Positions 26,512 to 35,286 of a stretch of DNA of 64,000 nt are shown piece by piece. The stretch lies in the NCBI RefSeq assembly GCF_001695835.1, contig NZ_MBSO01000012.1, positions 62,001-126,000 on the forward strand, in the 5' to 3' direction. The DNA comes from Ensifer sp. LC11. GTDB lineage: Bacteria > Pseudomonadota > Alphaproteobacteria > Rhizobiales > Rhizobiaceae. Below the pieces are notes generated by a model. The model was not told the DNA's origin. It worked only from the letters and a program-made list of their open reading frames with translations, and did no database searches. Position 1 is the first letter of the stretch; the number at the start of each line of letters is the position of its first letter. The position numbers and the translations under genes are program-made.

Positions 26512-26612
26512 TTACAGCGCCGCGTCTTTATAGGACGCGGCAAGGTCGCTGTAACATTTTGAACTGCTGCATATTTGTCCTCAGATCGATTCCGATTTAC
26601 GGAATTATGCAG
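26512..26612 (+). repeat. Two-hairpin intergenic element, copy 1
   Basis: This 101-bp element has two structured halves. First, TTACAGCG ... CGCTGTAA encloses GCCGCGTC / GACGCGGC. Second, CTGCATA (26567 on) pairs with TATGCAG ending at 26612, with imperfect arms around an ATCGATTCCGAT core. The same arrangement with shared blocks recurs at 57517-57623. It occupies the divergent region between moxR and the DUF1285 gene. Repeated pieces of this kind fit the rhizobial mosaic elements; function unknown. Confidence 0.7.
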
Positions 26613-26742
26613 GAGCCGGGATTTCCAGTCGCCAATTTCCAATTTAGACCCTGCCAGACGGCTGACAAGTCAGCGCCGACGCACTATCTCGTGAGATATC
26701 AAAGGTCTCGATCTGAAAATCGGGGCCAAACGGGACGGAACG

Positions 26743-27366
26743 ATGGCAGAAGCCGAAATTCAACGAACCGGTGACGCGGCCGGACTGGCGGCACTGATCG
26801 CACGCGCGGCGGGTCAGACAGGTGAAAAGACGCGTGGCCTGCCCCCCGTCGAGCGTTGGAATCCGCCGTTCTGCGGCGATATCGACATGGAGATCCGTGC
26901 CGACGGCACCTGGTTCTATCTCGGCACCCCGATCGGTCGCCAGCCGCTGGTCCGGCTGTTTTCCACCGTTTTGCGCAAGGATGAGGACGGGCGCACCTAT
27001 CTTGTCACACCTGTGGAAAAGGTCGGCATCCGCATCGTCGATGCGCCCTTCGTCGCCGTCGAGATGAGCATGACCGGAGGTGCGCATGGCCAGATCCTGA
27101 CCTTCCGCACCAATGTCGGCGACGTGGTCGAAGCCGGGCCCGATCATCCGCTGCGCTTCGTCATCCATGGCGAGAACCGGGAGCTGAAGCCCTATCTGCA
27201 TGTGCGCGGACGTTTGGAGGCACTGGTGTCGCGGCCTGTCATGTACGACATCGTCGAACGCGGTGAGACGCTTGACGTTGATGGTACTGAAATGTTCTGC
27301 GTGCGCTCTGCCGGCGCCGTCTTCCCGATCATGCCGGCGGCCGAGCTGGAAGCGCTTTCGCGATGA
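26743..27366 (+). CDS. DUF1285 family protein
   Basis: This 207-residue protein of unknown function matches the DUF1285 family, with recognisable blocks PPVERWNPPFCGDIDMEIRADGTWFYLGTPIGR near the N-terminus and LRKDEDGRTYLVTPVEKVGIRI in the middle. It leads a tight three-gene operon and its stop overlaps the CoA pyrophosphatase start. Linkage to RNA and nucleotide enzymes is seen here, but no function follows from that. Confidence 0.82.
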   Translation: MAEAEIQRTGDAAGLAALIARAAGQTGEKTRGLPPVERWNPPFCGDIDMEIRADGTWFYLGTPIGRQPLVRLFSTVLRKDEDGRTYLVTPVEKVGIRIVDAPFVAVEMSMTGGAHGQILTFRTNVGDVVEAGPDHPLRFVIHGENRELKPYLHVRGRLEALVSRPVMYDIVERGETLDVDGTEMFCVRSAGAVFPIMPAAELEALSR

Positions 27367-27995
27367 ACGCGCATCCTTTTTCCGCTGATGAATTTCGCCG
27401 CCGGGCGCTGACCCAGATGGGCGGACCGATCGAGACCTCCTGGCGCGATCATGGCGACTTCCTGCTCAATCCGGGCATCGTGCCCTACCTCGAAACGCTG
27501 AAGCTCAAGGATGCCGCGGTTCTGGTCCCGGTCGTCGACGACGGCGACGATGCGACCGTCATCCTGACCCAGCGCACGGCCAGCCTGCGCAAGCATTCTG
27601 GCCAGGTTGCCTTTCCCGGTGGTGCCGTCGACCCCGAGGACCGATCGGTCGAGGTGGCGGCGCTGCGCGAGGCGCAGGAGGAGATCGGCCTCGATCCGCG
27701 TTTCGTCGAAACCATCGGCCGGCTGCCGCATTACATGGCCATGTCCGGTTTCCGCATTACCCCGGTGCTTGCGGTGGTCAAACCCGGTTTCGAGCTCATC
27801 CCCAATCCCGAAGAGGTCGAAAGCGTCTTTGAGGTGCCGCTGTCGTTTCTGATGAACCCCAGAAATCACGATCGCGGCAGCGGGCATTGGCAGGGCGAAG
27901 AGCGACATTTCTATCGGATGCCCTATGGCGATCGTAACATCTGGGGTATCACCGCCGGCATTCTGCGCATGCTCTACGAAAGGCTCTATGCATGA
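27363..27995 (+). CDS. CoA pyrophosphatase (Nudix, NudL-type)
   Basis: This 210-residue enzyme carries the UPF0035 signature LRKHSGQVAFPGGAVD running into a complete Nudix box GGAVDPEDRSVEVAALREAQEEIGL. Family members split coenzyme A or its derivatives into phosphopantetheine and 3',5'-ADP. The ATG overlaps the previous stop, and its own stop overlaps the next start (ATGA both times), indicating translational coupling. Confidence 0.88.
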   Translation: MNAHPFSADEFRRRALTQMGGPIETSWRDHGDFLLNPGIVPYLETLKLKDAAVLVPVVDDGDDATVILTQRTASLRKHSGQVAFPGGAVDPEDRSVEVAALREAQEEIGLDPRFVETIGRLPHYMAMSGFRITPVLAVVKPGFELIPNPEEVESVFEVPLSFLMNPRNHDRGSGHWQGEERHFYRMPYGDRNIWGITAGILRMLYERLYA

Positions 27996-29251
27996 CTTCG
28001 GTTGCCGGTGAAGGCTGGTTCTCTACGCCCTCGCTCCGTCGCGTCTTCGAGGTGCTGAATGTCGAAGGCGGCGAAGTCAGGGTTGTTGGCGGCGCGGTTC
28101 GCAACAGCCTGATGGGCCTGCCGGCTGGCGATGTCGACATGGCGACGACCTGGCGTCCCGACCAAGTCGCTGAACGGGCGAAGGCGGCTGGCATCAAGGT
28201 CGTGCCAACCGGCATCGACCACGGAACGGTGACGCTTGTCATCGACGGAACGCCCTATGAGGTGACGACGCTGCGGCGTGACGTTTCGACCGACGGTCGC
28301 CGCGCGGAAGTCGCGTTCGGCACGGACTGGAAGGCGGATGCCGAGCGGCGGGATTTCACCATCAACGCACTCTACGCGAACGACCGCGGCGAGGTCTTCG
28401 ACGACGTCGGCGGATTGGCCGACATCAAGACGCGCACGCTGCGCTTTATCGGGGATGCCTCCGAGCGCGTCGCCGAGGACTATCTGCGCATCCTGCGCTT
28501 CTTCCGCTTCTTCGCGCACTACGGCAATGGCCGTCCGGATGCCGAGGGCTTGCGCGCCTGCGCCCGCGCCCGCTCCAAGCTCGCGACCCTTTCGGCAGAA
28601 CGGGTCTGGGCCGAAACGAAGAAATTGCTTTCGGCGGATGATCCGGGACGTGCGCTGCTCTGGATGCGTCAGGCCGGCGTGCTGACCGAAATCCTGCCGG
28701 AGACGGAGAAATGGGGCATCGACGCGATCCCGGAGCTCGTGGCGGCGGAGCGTGCCTTCGGCTGGACGCCGGATCCGCTCCTGCGACTGGCGGCGATCGT
28801 GCCGCCCGATGAGGCGCGGTTGGAAGCGATGGCCGAGCGGCTGCGCCTTTCCAAGGCCGAAGCCGGTTTCTTCAGCCGCTGGGCGAAGGCGCCGACGATC
28901 GCTGTTACCACGGCCGATACCGCCTTCGACCGTCTGCTCTATCGTCACGGCGCCGAGGGCATTTGCGTAAGGCTGCGGCTGGCGCTGGCGACGGCGCGGC
29001 GGAAGTCCGAGGGCGACCCGGCGCTGCTTTCGGAAACGGCTGCACTGCGCCGTCTGACGGCGCGTGCCGAAGGGTGGCAACGGCCAAGCTTTCCGCTCAC
29101 CGGTTCTGACGTGTTGAGGGCCGGCGTGCCGGCGGGGCCGAGGGTAGGGGAGATGCTCGGCGAACTCGAGACGCTCTGGGTCGAGCGCAACTTCAGTCTC
29201 GACCGGGCAAACCTTCTTGCCCGGCTCGAAGCCATGGTGCGGTCGGCCTGA
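27992..29251 (+). CDS. CCA tRNA nucleotidyltransferase / poly(A) polymerase family
   Basis: This 419-residue class II nucleotidyltransferase has the catalytic G-G and D-x-D motif (GGAVRNSLMGLPAGDVDMAT), the RRDFTINALY motif, and the ERVAEDYLRILRFFRFFAHYG block. It would add or repair the 3' CCA of tRNA; a poly(A) polymerase role is the alternative within this family. It closes the operon with DUF1285 and the CoA pyrophosphatase. Confidence 0.9.
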   Translation: MTSVAGEGWFSTPSLRRVFEVLNVEGGEVRVVGGAVRNSLMGLPAGDVDMATTWRPDQVAERAKAAGIKVVPTGIDHGTVTLVIDGTPYEVTTLRRDVSTDGRRAEVAFGTDWKADAERRDFTINALYANDRGEVFDDVGGLADIKTRTLRFIGDASERVAEDYLRILRFFRFFAHYGNGRPDAEGLRACARARSKLATLSAERVWAETKKLLSADDPGRALLWMRQAGVLTEILPETEKWGIDAIPELVAAERAFGWTPDPLLRLAAIVPPDEARLEAMAERLRLSKAEAGFFSRWAKAPTIAVTTADTAFDRLLYRHGAEGICVRLRLALATARRKSEGDPALLSETAALRRLTARAEGWQRPSFPLTGSDVLRAGVPAGPRVGEMLGELETLWVERNFSLDRANLLARLEAMVRSA

Positions 29252-29260
29252 TCGGAGAAT

Positions 29261-29446
29261 TCAGGCCGCCTTGGAAGCGTCGACGATCCGGGCCTTGATG
29301 TTGTCGATCATGTTTTCGCGAATGACCGTTTCGCCATGGGTCTCACGCATATGCTCGACGACACGGCGCACGATTTCGGCGTCGTTGTCTGCGCGGGTAT
29401 GCCATTCGCAACCCGGGACGAGAGAACCGCATTCAAACAGGCGCAT
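29261..29446 (-). CDS. DUF1059 small protein
   Basis: This 61-residue protein (MRLFECGSLVPGCEWHTRAD...) matches the DUF1059 family, with the conserved Cys pair and W-H near the N-terminus. The start at 29446 is supported by GGAAGGAAG just upstream; a longer in-frame ORF to 29653 has no family support. Function unknown. Confidence 0.85.
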   Translation of the reverse strand: MRLFECGSLVPGCEWHTRADNDAEIVRRVVEHMRETHGETVIRENMIDNIKARIVDASKAA

Positions 29447-29642
29447 GGCTGCTTCCTTCCCTGTGTGAGTTTGATGCGAGAACGCGGCCGTCCATTCCTC
29501 CATGGCGGCCATATTCAGCCTAGCATCAACCCCCGGTGCGACCAAATTGTTCCTGGGCCGTTGCGAGAAGAAAGCACTATAGACAAGCCCGGCGACGGTG
29601 TTATGGGTTTGCGGTAACAAGAGACGCAAAGGCCTTTTGCCC

Positions 29643-30188
29643 ATGACCTCCACGGTTCAATCGGAACTGATCGCCGCCATCCGGAACATTCCTGACTATC
29701 CGAAGCCGGGCGTGATGTTTCGCGATATCACCACGCTGCTCGGCAATCCGCGCGCCTTCCGCCGCGCGATCGACGAACTGGTCCATCCCTATGCCGGCAC
29801 CAAGATCGACAAGATCGCCGGCATCGAGGCGCGTGGCTTCATCCTCGGCGGTGCGATCGCGCATCAGCTTTCCTCCGGCTTCGTGCCGATCCGCAAGAAG
29901 GGCAAGCTGCCGCACGACACCGTGCGCGTCGCCTACAGCCTGGAATATGGCGTCGACGAAATGGAGATGCACAAGGATGCGATCCGGCCGGGCGAGAAGG
30001 TTATCCTCGTCGACGATCTGATTGCGACCGGCGGAACTGCGGAAGCGGCCACGAAACTGCTGAAGCAGATGGGGGCAGAGATTGTCGCTGCCTGCTTCGT
30101 CATCGACCTGCCCGAACTCGGCGGGCGCAAAAAGCTCGAAGCGCTCGGCGTCAACGTCCGCACGCTGATCGAATTCGAAGGTCACTGA
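29643..30188 (+). CDS. apt: Adenine phosphoribosyltransferase
   Basis: This 181-residue enzyme salvages adenine to AMP using PRPP. The PRPP-binding loop is [16 protein letters not shown], and the N-terminal substrate block is [18 protein letters not shown]. The length matches the family. The start at 29643 is selected by homology, since a further 15 upstream residues in the frame are atypical. Confidence 0.96.
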   Translation: MTSTVQSELIAAIRNIPDYPKPGVMFRDITTLLGNPRAFRRAIDELVHPYAGTKIDKIAGIEARGFILGGAIAHQLSSGFVPIRKKGKLPHDTVRVAYSLEYGVDEMEMHKDAIRPGEKVILVDDLIATGGTAEAATKLLKQMGAEIVAACFVIDLPELGGRKKLEALGVNVRTLIEFEGH

Positions 30189-30210
30189 CCGATCTCGACA
30201 AGCCTGTCCG

Positions 30211-30236
30211 GGGTGCGGGCGAAACTCGCACCCTTT
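30211..30236 (+). terminator. Probable weak terminator of apt
   Basis: GGGTGCG (30211-30217) pairs with CGCACCC (30227-30233), followed only by TTTC. Confidence 0.45.
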
Positions 30237-30259
30237 CGCCTATTCCGTCTCTGCCGGTG

Positions 30260-30475
30260 CTAGAGACGGTTGATCGTCCGCAGCATCAGCTGGACCTCAC
30301 GCCGCGTGGCCGGCGGCAAGGTTTCGACTTCCTTCTGCCAGAAGCTTTCGGCTTCCGGCGGCTCTTCTTCCCAGCTCCTGACGGATGTTTCGTTATCGTC
30401 AATGACGACGCGGCGGTGGCCGCCGAGACGCAAGTATGTGTCCGCCAATTCGCAGACATGGGTCTTTTCCATCAT
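30260..30475 (-). CDS. Small hypothetical protein
   Basis: This 71-residue protein is acidic in the middle (DDNETSVRSWEEEPPEAESFW) and has no signal peptide or membrane segment. I do not recognise a family. The start at 30475 has GGGAG shortly upstream; an ORF extension to 30583 is Arg-rich and unlikely. It lies downstream of, and on the same strand as, the MaoC pair, with a 153-base gap. Confidence 0.55.
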   Translation of the reverse strand: MMEKTHVCELADTYLRLGGHRRVVIDDNETSVRSWEEEPPEAESFWQKEVETLPPATRREVQLMLRTINRL

Positions 30476-30628
30476 CAGCACTCCCGGTTTCCGCAACGCG
30501 GGTGTCTCGCAGCGGCGCAATGGACACTCCGCGCTCTGCCGGCGGATTTTACGCGCAAACCACGCGGAAATTAAGGATGTCACGACTTGGCTTGATTGGC
30601 GTGCCGGCCGTTTGCTGCCGGTGACCAG

Positions 30629-31099
30629 TTATACGAACTCGATTACCTTGCTCTCGAAGCGGATCACTGCCTCGCCATGCTGGTTCTCGCCCTCGCACAG
30701 GATCGTGTTGATCCGCCAGCCCGGCTTCGAGGTGAGCGTTCGGCTTTCAAGGAAGGTCACGGAATAGGTGACCGTGTCGCCGGCATAAACAGGTTTCAGC
30801 CACTTGAGGTCGCGAAAGCCGGGTGACGGCCCGAGGTTCGGCGCCCGCAGGCCTTCGGCCGCGAGGCGGCGCTGCTCGTTCTTCCAGAACCGCACGAAGC
30901 ACTGCATCCACCCGGCGCAGGTGTGCCAGCCCGAGGCGCAGAGGCCGCCGAAAAGCGAATGCCGCGCGGCTTCCGCATCGAGATGGAAAGGCTGGGGATC
31001 GAACTCGCGGGCAAAACGGATGATGTCTTCTGCCGTGAAGACCAGGCTGCCAATGGTCGTCTTGAGCCTGGCCGCGTAAAATTCTTCCATCGTCATCAT
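30629..31099 (-). CDS. MaoC-like hot-dog dehydratase, second of a pair
   Basis: This 156-residue protein has the single hot-dog fold of MaoC-type hydratases. The hydratase core is FAREFDPQPFHLDAEAARHSLFGGLCASGWHT, where the D-x4-H arrangement provides the catalytic dyad. The acyl-CoA substrate is unknown. Its ATG overlaps the stop of the paralogous upstream gene, so the two are coupled and may form a heteromer. Confidence 0.85.
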   Translation of the reverse strand: MMTMEEFYAARLKTTIGSLVFTAEDIIRFAREFDPQPFHLDAEAARHSLFGGLCASGWHTCAGWMQCFVRFWKNEQRRLAAEGLRAPNLGPSPGFRDLKWLKPVYAGDTVTYSVTFLESRTLTSKPGWRINTILCEGENQHGEAVIRFESKVIEFV

Positions 31100-31551
31100 C
31101 AGGCTTTGCCCTTCTCGCGGCAGCGAAAGAGAACCGAGCATTCGGAAACCGCGACGGGTTCGCCGGCCTGATTGGTGACTTCGTTGCGGAACCGGACGAT
31201 GCCGAGATCGGGCTTCGAATTCGACCGGCGCGCTTCAAGGACAAGGCTAAATCCGGTGAGGATATCGCCTGACATGACCGGCTTCCTCCAGTCCATGAAA
31301 TCGATGCCTGGCGAGCCTTGCGACGTGGAATTGCCCATGAAGGCGTCGAGCATCATACGCATGCCGAGGGCGCTGGTGTGCCAGCCGGACGCTGCAAGGC
31401 CACCAAGGATGCTGCGTTTTCCCGCTTCCTCGTCAAGATGCATCGGTTGCTGATCGAACTCGCTGGCGAAGGCGATCATCTCCGTCGGCTTCATCTCGAC
31501 CGGCTTGTAATCGAAACGCCGCCCTTCGGAAAAATCCTCGAAATACAGCAT
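31099..31551 (-). CDS. MaoC-like hot-dog dehydratase, first of a pair
   Basis: This 150-residue MaoC-type protein has a core FASEFDQQPMHLDEEAGKRSILGGLAASGWHT, clearly paralogous to the downstream gene. Both keep the D-x4-H positions. The tandem pair likely arose by duplication. It is divergent from a membrane-protein gene; the intergenic region carries a half copy of the intergenic palindrome. Confidence 0.87.
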   Translation of the reverse strand: MLYFEDFSEGRRFDYKPVEMKPTEMIAFASEFDQQPMHLDEEAGKRSILGGLAASGWHTSALGMRMMLDAFMGNSTSQGSPGIDFMDWRKPVMSGDILTGFSLVLEARRSNSKPDLGIVRFRNEVTNQAGEPVAVSECSVLFRCREKGKA

Positions 31552-31587
31552 GCTGAATGGTCCCGTCTGATTTGCTGCCGCTTTACC

Positions 31588-31622
31588 TACTGCATAATTT
31601 CGCGAAGCGGAATCGATTTGAG
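31588..31622. repeat. Decayed half copy of the CTGCAT palindrome
   Basis: TACTGCATAATTT followed by GCGGAATCGATTT resembles the left arm and centre of the second hairpin seen at 26567-26612 and 57572-57623. The right arm is not preserved and the first hairpin is absent. Confidence 0.4.
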
Positions 31623-31740
31623 CGCGACGCCGGCGACTTCAGGCGCCGGCCTTCACGTTTCCCGGTTGCACTTGCGGCATGTCCGTGTAACCACCTGTTT
31701 GGCTCTCTCCTATCCGCCAAATTTTGATTGAGGAATGCTC

Positions 31741-32847
31741 GTGACTGAACTGAACAGAGCGCTCGCAGGGGCGGCCGAAAAGGGGATCATCTCCGCCCAT
31801 CAGGTGCGGGATCTCGAAGCCTATCTTGCCGATCGTGGGTTCAGCTTCGGCCCTGCCATATCGGATGCTGCCGAAGAGAGACAGGATGCTGCCCTGGAGG
31901 CGCGGGCGGCCGAAGACAGCGAGCAGCCGCGCTTCGTCCGGGGATTTCACGACATCCTGATCACCATCGGCGTCGTTGTCGTTCTGATCGGCCTTTGGGG
32001 CTTGGGTGGCCCGTTCGCGACGCTGCCGGTCATTCTCATCCTCGCCGAAATCCTGGTGCGGCGCCAGCGGCTGGCACTGCCGTCGGTGGCGCTGACGGTT
32101 GCTCTCGTGCATTGGGTCGGAACGACGTCAATGTGGTTCGTGAGCGAGCATGAGGACGCCTGGAAGCCGCTTGTCTTTGCACTCGCCTATCTCTCGGCGT
32201 TCCCGATTCCGCTGGGCCTGTTTTACTGGCGCTATCGCGTACCACTGGCGCTGGCCGGTCTGATGGTGTCGATCGCCCTCATCTGCGTGGTCGCGATCCT
32301 TCTTGCCTTCGAGAAGAGCTTGGGGATCGACCTCGCGAACGAAGATCATTTCAGGCTTCTCGCGCTCACCGTCCTTGCCGGAGCCTTGGGTCTTTTTGCG
32401 GCCGCCATGCGCTACGACGTTTCCGATCCTCAGCGTGTGACCGCGCGCTCGGATACGGCCTTCTGGCTGCATCTGGCCGCCGCGCCGGCATTGCTCTATG
32501 CACTGATGGGCCTGGTTTTCCTGTCAAACGGCGGCAACGCCTGGTGGGACGGTCAGGCAGGATTCGGTCAGGCGGTCGCCGCGATCCTGATCGTTGCCGC
32601 CTTCATGCTGGTCGGGCTCGTCATCGACCGCCGTGCTTTCGTCACCTCAGGGCTGCTGTCGCTCGGGGGCGCGGTGTGGACGATGCTGAGCAAGACCGGC
32701 GCTTCGCTCGACAGCTACGTCTTCATCGCCTTTGCGGTGGTCGGCGTGACCGTGCTGTTCATCGGCATCTTCTGGCAGAAGCTACGCCGCATCGTCATGG
32801 ACCTTCTGCCGGAAACGATGACGGCGCGGTTGCATGCCGCGCCGTGA
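31741..32847 (+). CDS. Multi-pass membrane protein (DUF2157-like)
   Basis: This 368-residue protein has an N-terminal cytoplasmic domain of about 65 residues (ELNRALAGAAEKGIISAHQVRDLEAYL, a DUF2157-like start) followed by about ten membrane helices. No transport or catalytic motif is recognisable. The GTG at 31741 lies 6 bases from GAGGA and is preferred to the ATG at 31735, which abuts that site. Confidence 0.65.
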   Translation: MTELNRALAGAAEKGIISAHQVRDLEAYLADRGFSFGPAISDAAEERQDAALEARAAEDSEQPRFVRGFHDILITIGVVVVLIGLWGLGGPFATLPVILILAEILVRRQRLALPSVALTVALVHWVGTTSMWFVSEHEDAWKPLVFALAYLSAFPIPLGLFYWRYRVPLALAGLMVSIALICVVAILLAFEKSLGIDLANEDHFRLLALTVLAGALGLFAAAMRYDVSDPQRVTARSDTAFWLHLAAAPALLYALMGLVFLSNGGNAWWDGQAGFGQAVAAILIVAAFMLVGLVIDRRAFVTSGLLSLGGAVWTMLSKTGASLDSYVFIAFAVVGVTVLFIGIFWQKLRRIVMDLLPETMTARLHAAP

Positions 32848-32946
32848 TATCGGTCGTGATGCGCGCTGCGCTCCCGCAATGCGCCTTGGCTTCTGCTGAT
32901 TCAGCACCTGTTCGTGCAGAACCGCCGCGCCCTTTCGGGCGCTGGC

Positions 32947-34050
32947 TTACGTGTTGAAGCGGAAGTGGATGACGTCGCCGTCCTGGACGACGTATTCCTT
33001 GCCTTCGTCGCGGGCCTTGCCGGCTTCCTTGGCGCCGGTTTCGCCGCCGAGCGCGATGTAATCCTCGTAAGCGATCGTGTTGGCGCGGATGAAGCCGCGC
33101 TCGAAGTCGGTGTGGATGACGCCGGCGGCCTGCGGTGCCTTGGTGCCGCGCTGGATCGTCCAGGCGCGGGTTTCCTTGGGGCCGACGGTGAAATAGGTGA
33201 TGAGGTCGAGCAGCTTGTAGCCGGCGCGGATCAGGCGGTCGAGACCGGCCTCTTCGAGACCGAGTGCGCTCAGGAACTCCTTGGATTCATCTTCCGGCAA
33301 CTGCGCCACTTCGGATTCGATCGCCGCCGAGATCACGACGCTCTCAGCACCTTGCATCTTTGCCATTTCGGCGACCGCGCGCGTGTGCTCATTGCCGTCG
33401 ACCGCATCGCTTTCCGCGACGTTGCAGACGTAAAGCACCGGATGGGCGGTCAGGAGATTGAGGCCCTGAAGAATGCGCAGCTCTTCGGCGTCGAGGGTGG
33501 CAAGCAGCGTGCGCACCGGCTTGCCGTCCTGCAGCAGCTTCAGCGAGGCTTCCATGATCGGAAGCTGCGCCATGGAATCCTTGTCCTTGCCGACCGCGCG
33601 CTTGCGGGTCTGCTCGGTGCGGCGTTCGAGGCTGTCGAGATCGGCGAGCATCAGCTCGGTCTCGATCGTCTCGGCGTCGGCGACCGGGTGGATCCGTCCT
33701 TCGACGTGGGTGATGTCGTCATCTTCGAAGCAGCGCAGCACGTGAACGACCGCGTCGACTTCGCGGATGTTGGCGAGGAACTGGTTGCCGAGACCTTCGC
33801 CCTTCGACGCGCCACGCACCAGGCCGGCGATGTCGACGAAGGAGATGCGCGTCGGGATGATTTCCTTCGACTTGGCAATGTCGGCCAGTTTGCGCATGCG
33901 CGGGTCCGGCACGGCCACCTCGCCGGTGTTCGGCTCGATGGTGCAGAACGGGTAGTTGGCCGCCTGGGCGGCCGCCGTCTTGGTCAGCGCGTTGAAGAGG
34001 GTGGACTTGCCGACGTTCGGCAGTCCGACAATACCGCATTTGAAGCCCAT
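32947..34050 (-). CDS. ychF: Redox-regulated ribosome-binding ATPase YchF
   Basis: This 367-residue Obg-family P-loop protein binds ribosomes and hydrolyses ATP. It has G1 GLPNVGKST, G3 DIAGLVRGASKGEGLGNQFL, the family-specific NVAE in place of NKxD, and a C-terminal TGS domain ending in DGDVIHFRFNT. The start at 34050 (MGFKCGIVG) gives the standard length; 44 further upstream codons in frame are not conserved. Confidence 0.96.
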   Translation of the reverse strand: MGFKCGIVGLPNVGKSTLFNALTKTAAAQAANYPFCTIEPNTGEVAVPDPRMRKLADIAKSKEIIPTRISFVDIAGLVRGASKGEGLGNQFLANIREVDAVVHVLRCFEDDDITHVEGRIHPVADAETIETELMLADLDSLERRTEQTRKRAVGKDKDSMAQLPIMEASLKLLQDGKPVRTLLATLDAEELRILQGLNLLTAHPVLYVCNVAESDAVDGNEHTRAVAEMAKMQGAESVVISAAIESEVAQLPEDESKEFLSALGLEEAGLDRLIRAGYKLLDLITYFTVGPKETRAWTIQRGTKAPQAAGVIHTDFERGFIRANTIAYEDYIALGGETGAKEAGKARDEGKEYVVQDGDVIHFRFNT

Positions 34051-34238
34051 GGGGTCTCGTCCGTATCCTTGAATTCCGTTGGCGTGGCTATGCGGGAAGG
34101 GCGCTTCCCGGTCAAGGGTGGACACCCCGTTCACGGTAAATAAGGGGCTTTGGCCGTTGAACGCGCGGCTACCGGGCCGCATATGCGGCTGCGAATGCTG
34201 CTTGCCTGGCGCGCGGCGTCAGTTCAAGGAGCCTCCCA

Positions 34239-34808
34239 TTGATCGATCAGAAGTTCATGTTTGCGCGCATACCGGTGGCCGTCGTCGATATCGGCGACAC
34301 GCTTGAAGCCCTGTTGATCCGGTCCATGCTGGAGAGCCTTGGTGCCGTCGTGACCCTGCATCTGCCGGGTACGCCTGAGGATTTTCTGACCCTGATCGGC
34401 GCCGGCGAGCTTGTGCACCAGCACCTGGTCATCTGCGGTCACGGCGACGACAACGGTTTCGTCTTCGGCGACTATATCGAGGAGATCGACACGTCGATGC
34501 TGATCGAGGGCAGTCTGCCGCCGTCAGTCGTCGCCGAACATGCAAGGCTTGCGGGCAAGATCGTGCTGAGTACCTGCTGCGAAACCGGTGGCGAGGCCTA
34601 TGGCGACGCCTTTGTCGGCAAGGGAGGGGCGACCCTCTATGTTGCGCCCGATGGGTCGCCGGAGGGCGCGGATGCGCCGCTGTTCGTGCACTGCTTCTTT
34701 CATGCGCTGCTTGCACGCAAGCAGACGCCCGAGGCCGCGCTGGAGCGGGCCCGTTCCTATGATCAGGAGGCAGCAATGTTCATCGGCCATCGCGCGGCAC
34801 CTGAGTGA
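34239..34808 (+). CDS. Stand-alone CHAT/caspase-like protease candidate
   Basis: This 189-residue protein has no family I can name with certainty, but the layout fits the caspase-like clan. There is a strand ending in His-Gly (LVICGHGDDNG, H68), a later strand ending in Cys (IVLSTCCETGG, C114 with G117), and then a CHAT-like end: GGATLYVAPDGS... FVHCFFHALLARKQTPEAALERAR. There is no signal peptide and no partner domain. The start is TTG at 34239 with AAGGAG seven bases upstream; ATG at 34257 lacks such a site. clpS follows 88 bases later on the same strand. Confidence 0.5.
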   Translation: MIDQKFMFARIPVAVVDIGDTLEALLIRSMLESLGAVVTLHLPGTPEDFLTLIGAGELVHQHLVICGHGDDNGFVFGDYIEEIDTSMLIEGSLPPSVVAEHARLAGKIVLSTCCETGGEAYGDAFVGKGGATLYVAPDGSPEGADAPLFVHCFFHALLARKQTPEAALERARSYDQEAAMFIGHRAAPE

Positions 34809-34896
34809 TTGCTTTTGCTTGATCGGCGTGGCTGCCCGTAGGATAGTGCGGCTCGCGGCGGTGCCGCCCATTCTGTCATCAACGGGGTGATTTCCG

Positions 34897-35208
34897 ATGA
34901 GTGACAACGAGGTTGCCAAAAAACTCAAAGTAAAGGTCAAGCCGAAGCTCGAACGGCCGAAGCTTTACAAGGTCATGCTGCTCAACGACGACTACACGCC
35001 GCGCGAGTTCGTGGTCGGCGTGCTCAAGGCCGTGTTCCATATGAGCGAGGAGGTCGGTTACCGGGTGATGATGACGGCGCACAAGATGGGCATGTCGGTG
35101 GTCGTCGTCTGTGTGCGCGACATCGCGGAGACCAAGGCCATGGCAGCGACCGATCTCGCCAAGGAGGCGGGTTTTCCGCTGCTTTTCATCACCGAGCCTG
35201 AAGAGTAG
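34897..35208 (+). CDS. clpS: ClpS-family adaptor for ClpAP proteolysis
   Basis: This 103-residue protein has the ClpS core: LYKVMLLNDDYTPREFVVGVLKAVF near the N-terminus and MTAHKMGMSVVVVC, the ClpA- and N-degron-contacting parts. It would hand N-end-rule substrates to ClpA. Many alphaproteobacteria have two ClpS proteins; no clpA is adjacent, so this may be the second type. Confidence 0.9.
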   Translation: MSDNEVAKKLKVKVKPKLERPKLYKVMLLNDDYTPREFVVGVLKAVFHMSEEVGYRVMMTAHKMGMSVVVVCVRDIAETKAMAATDLAKEAGFPLLFITEPEE

Positions 35209-35286
35209 GGGGTGTGGGGCGCGGTTGAGCGTTGCTGCTCTTGCCGCTGCGGACCCGAGGCGTCTTCGGCGCATTTCCTGGAATAG

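Noticed and set aside
32927-32942. GCGCCC-TTTC-GGGCGC dyad after ychF
   Set aside because: Good stem but no T run on either strand, so not called a terminator.
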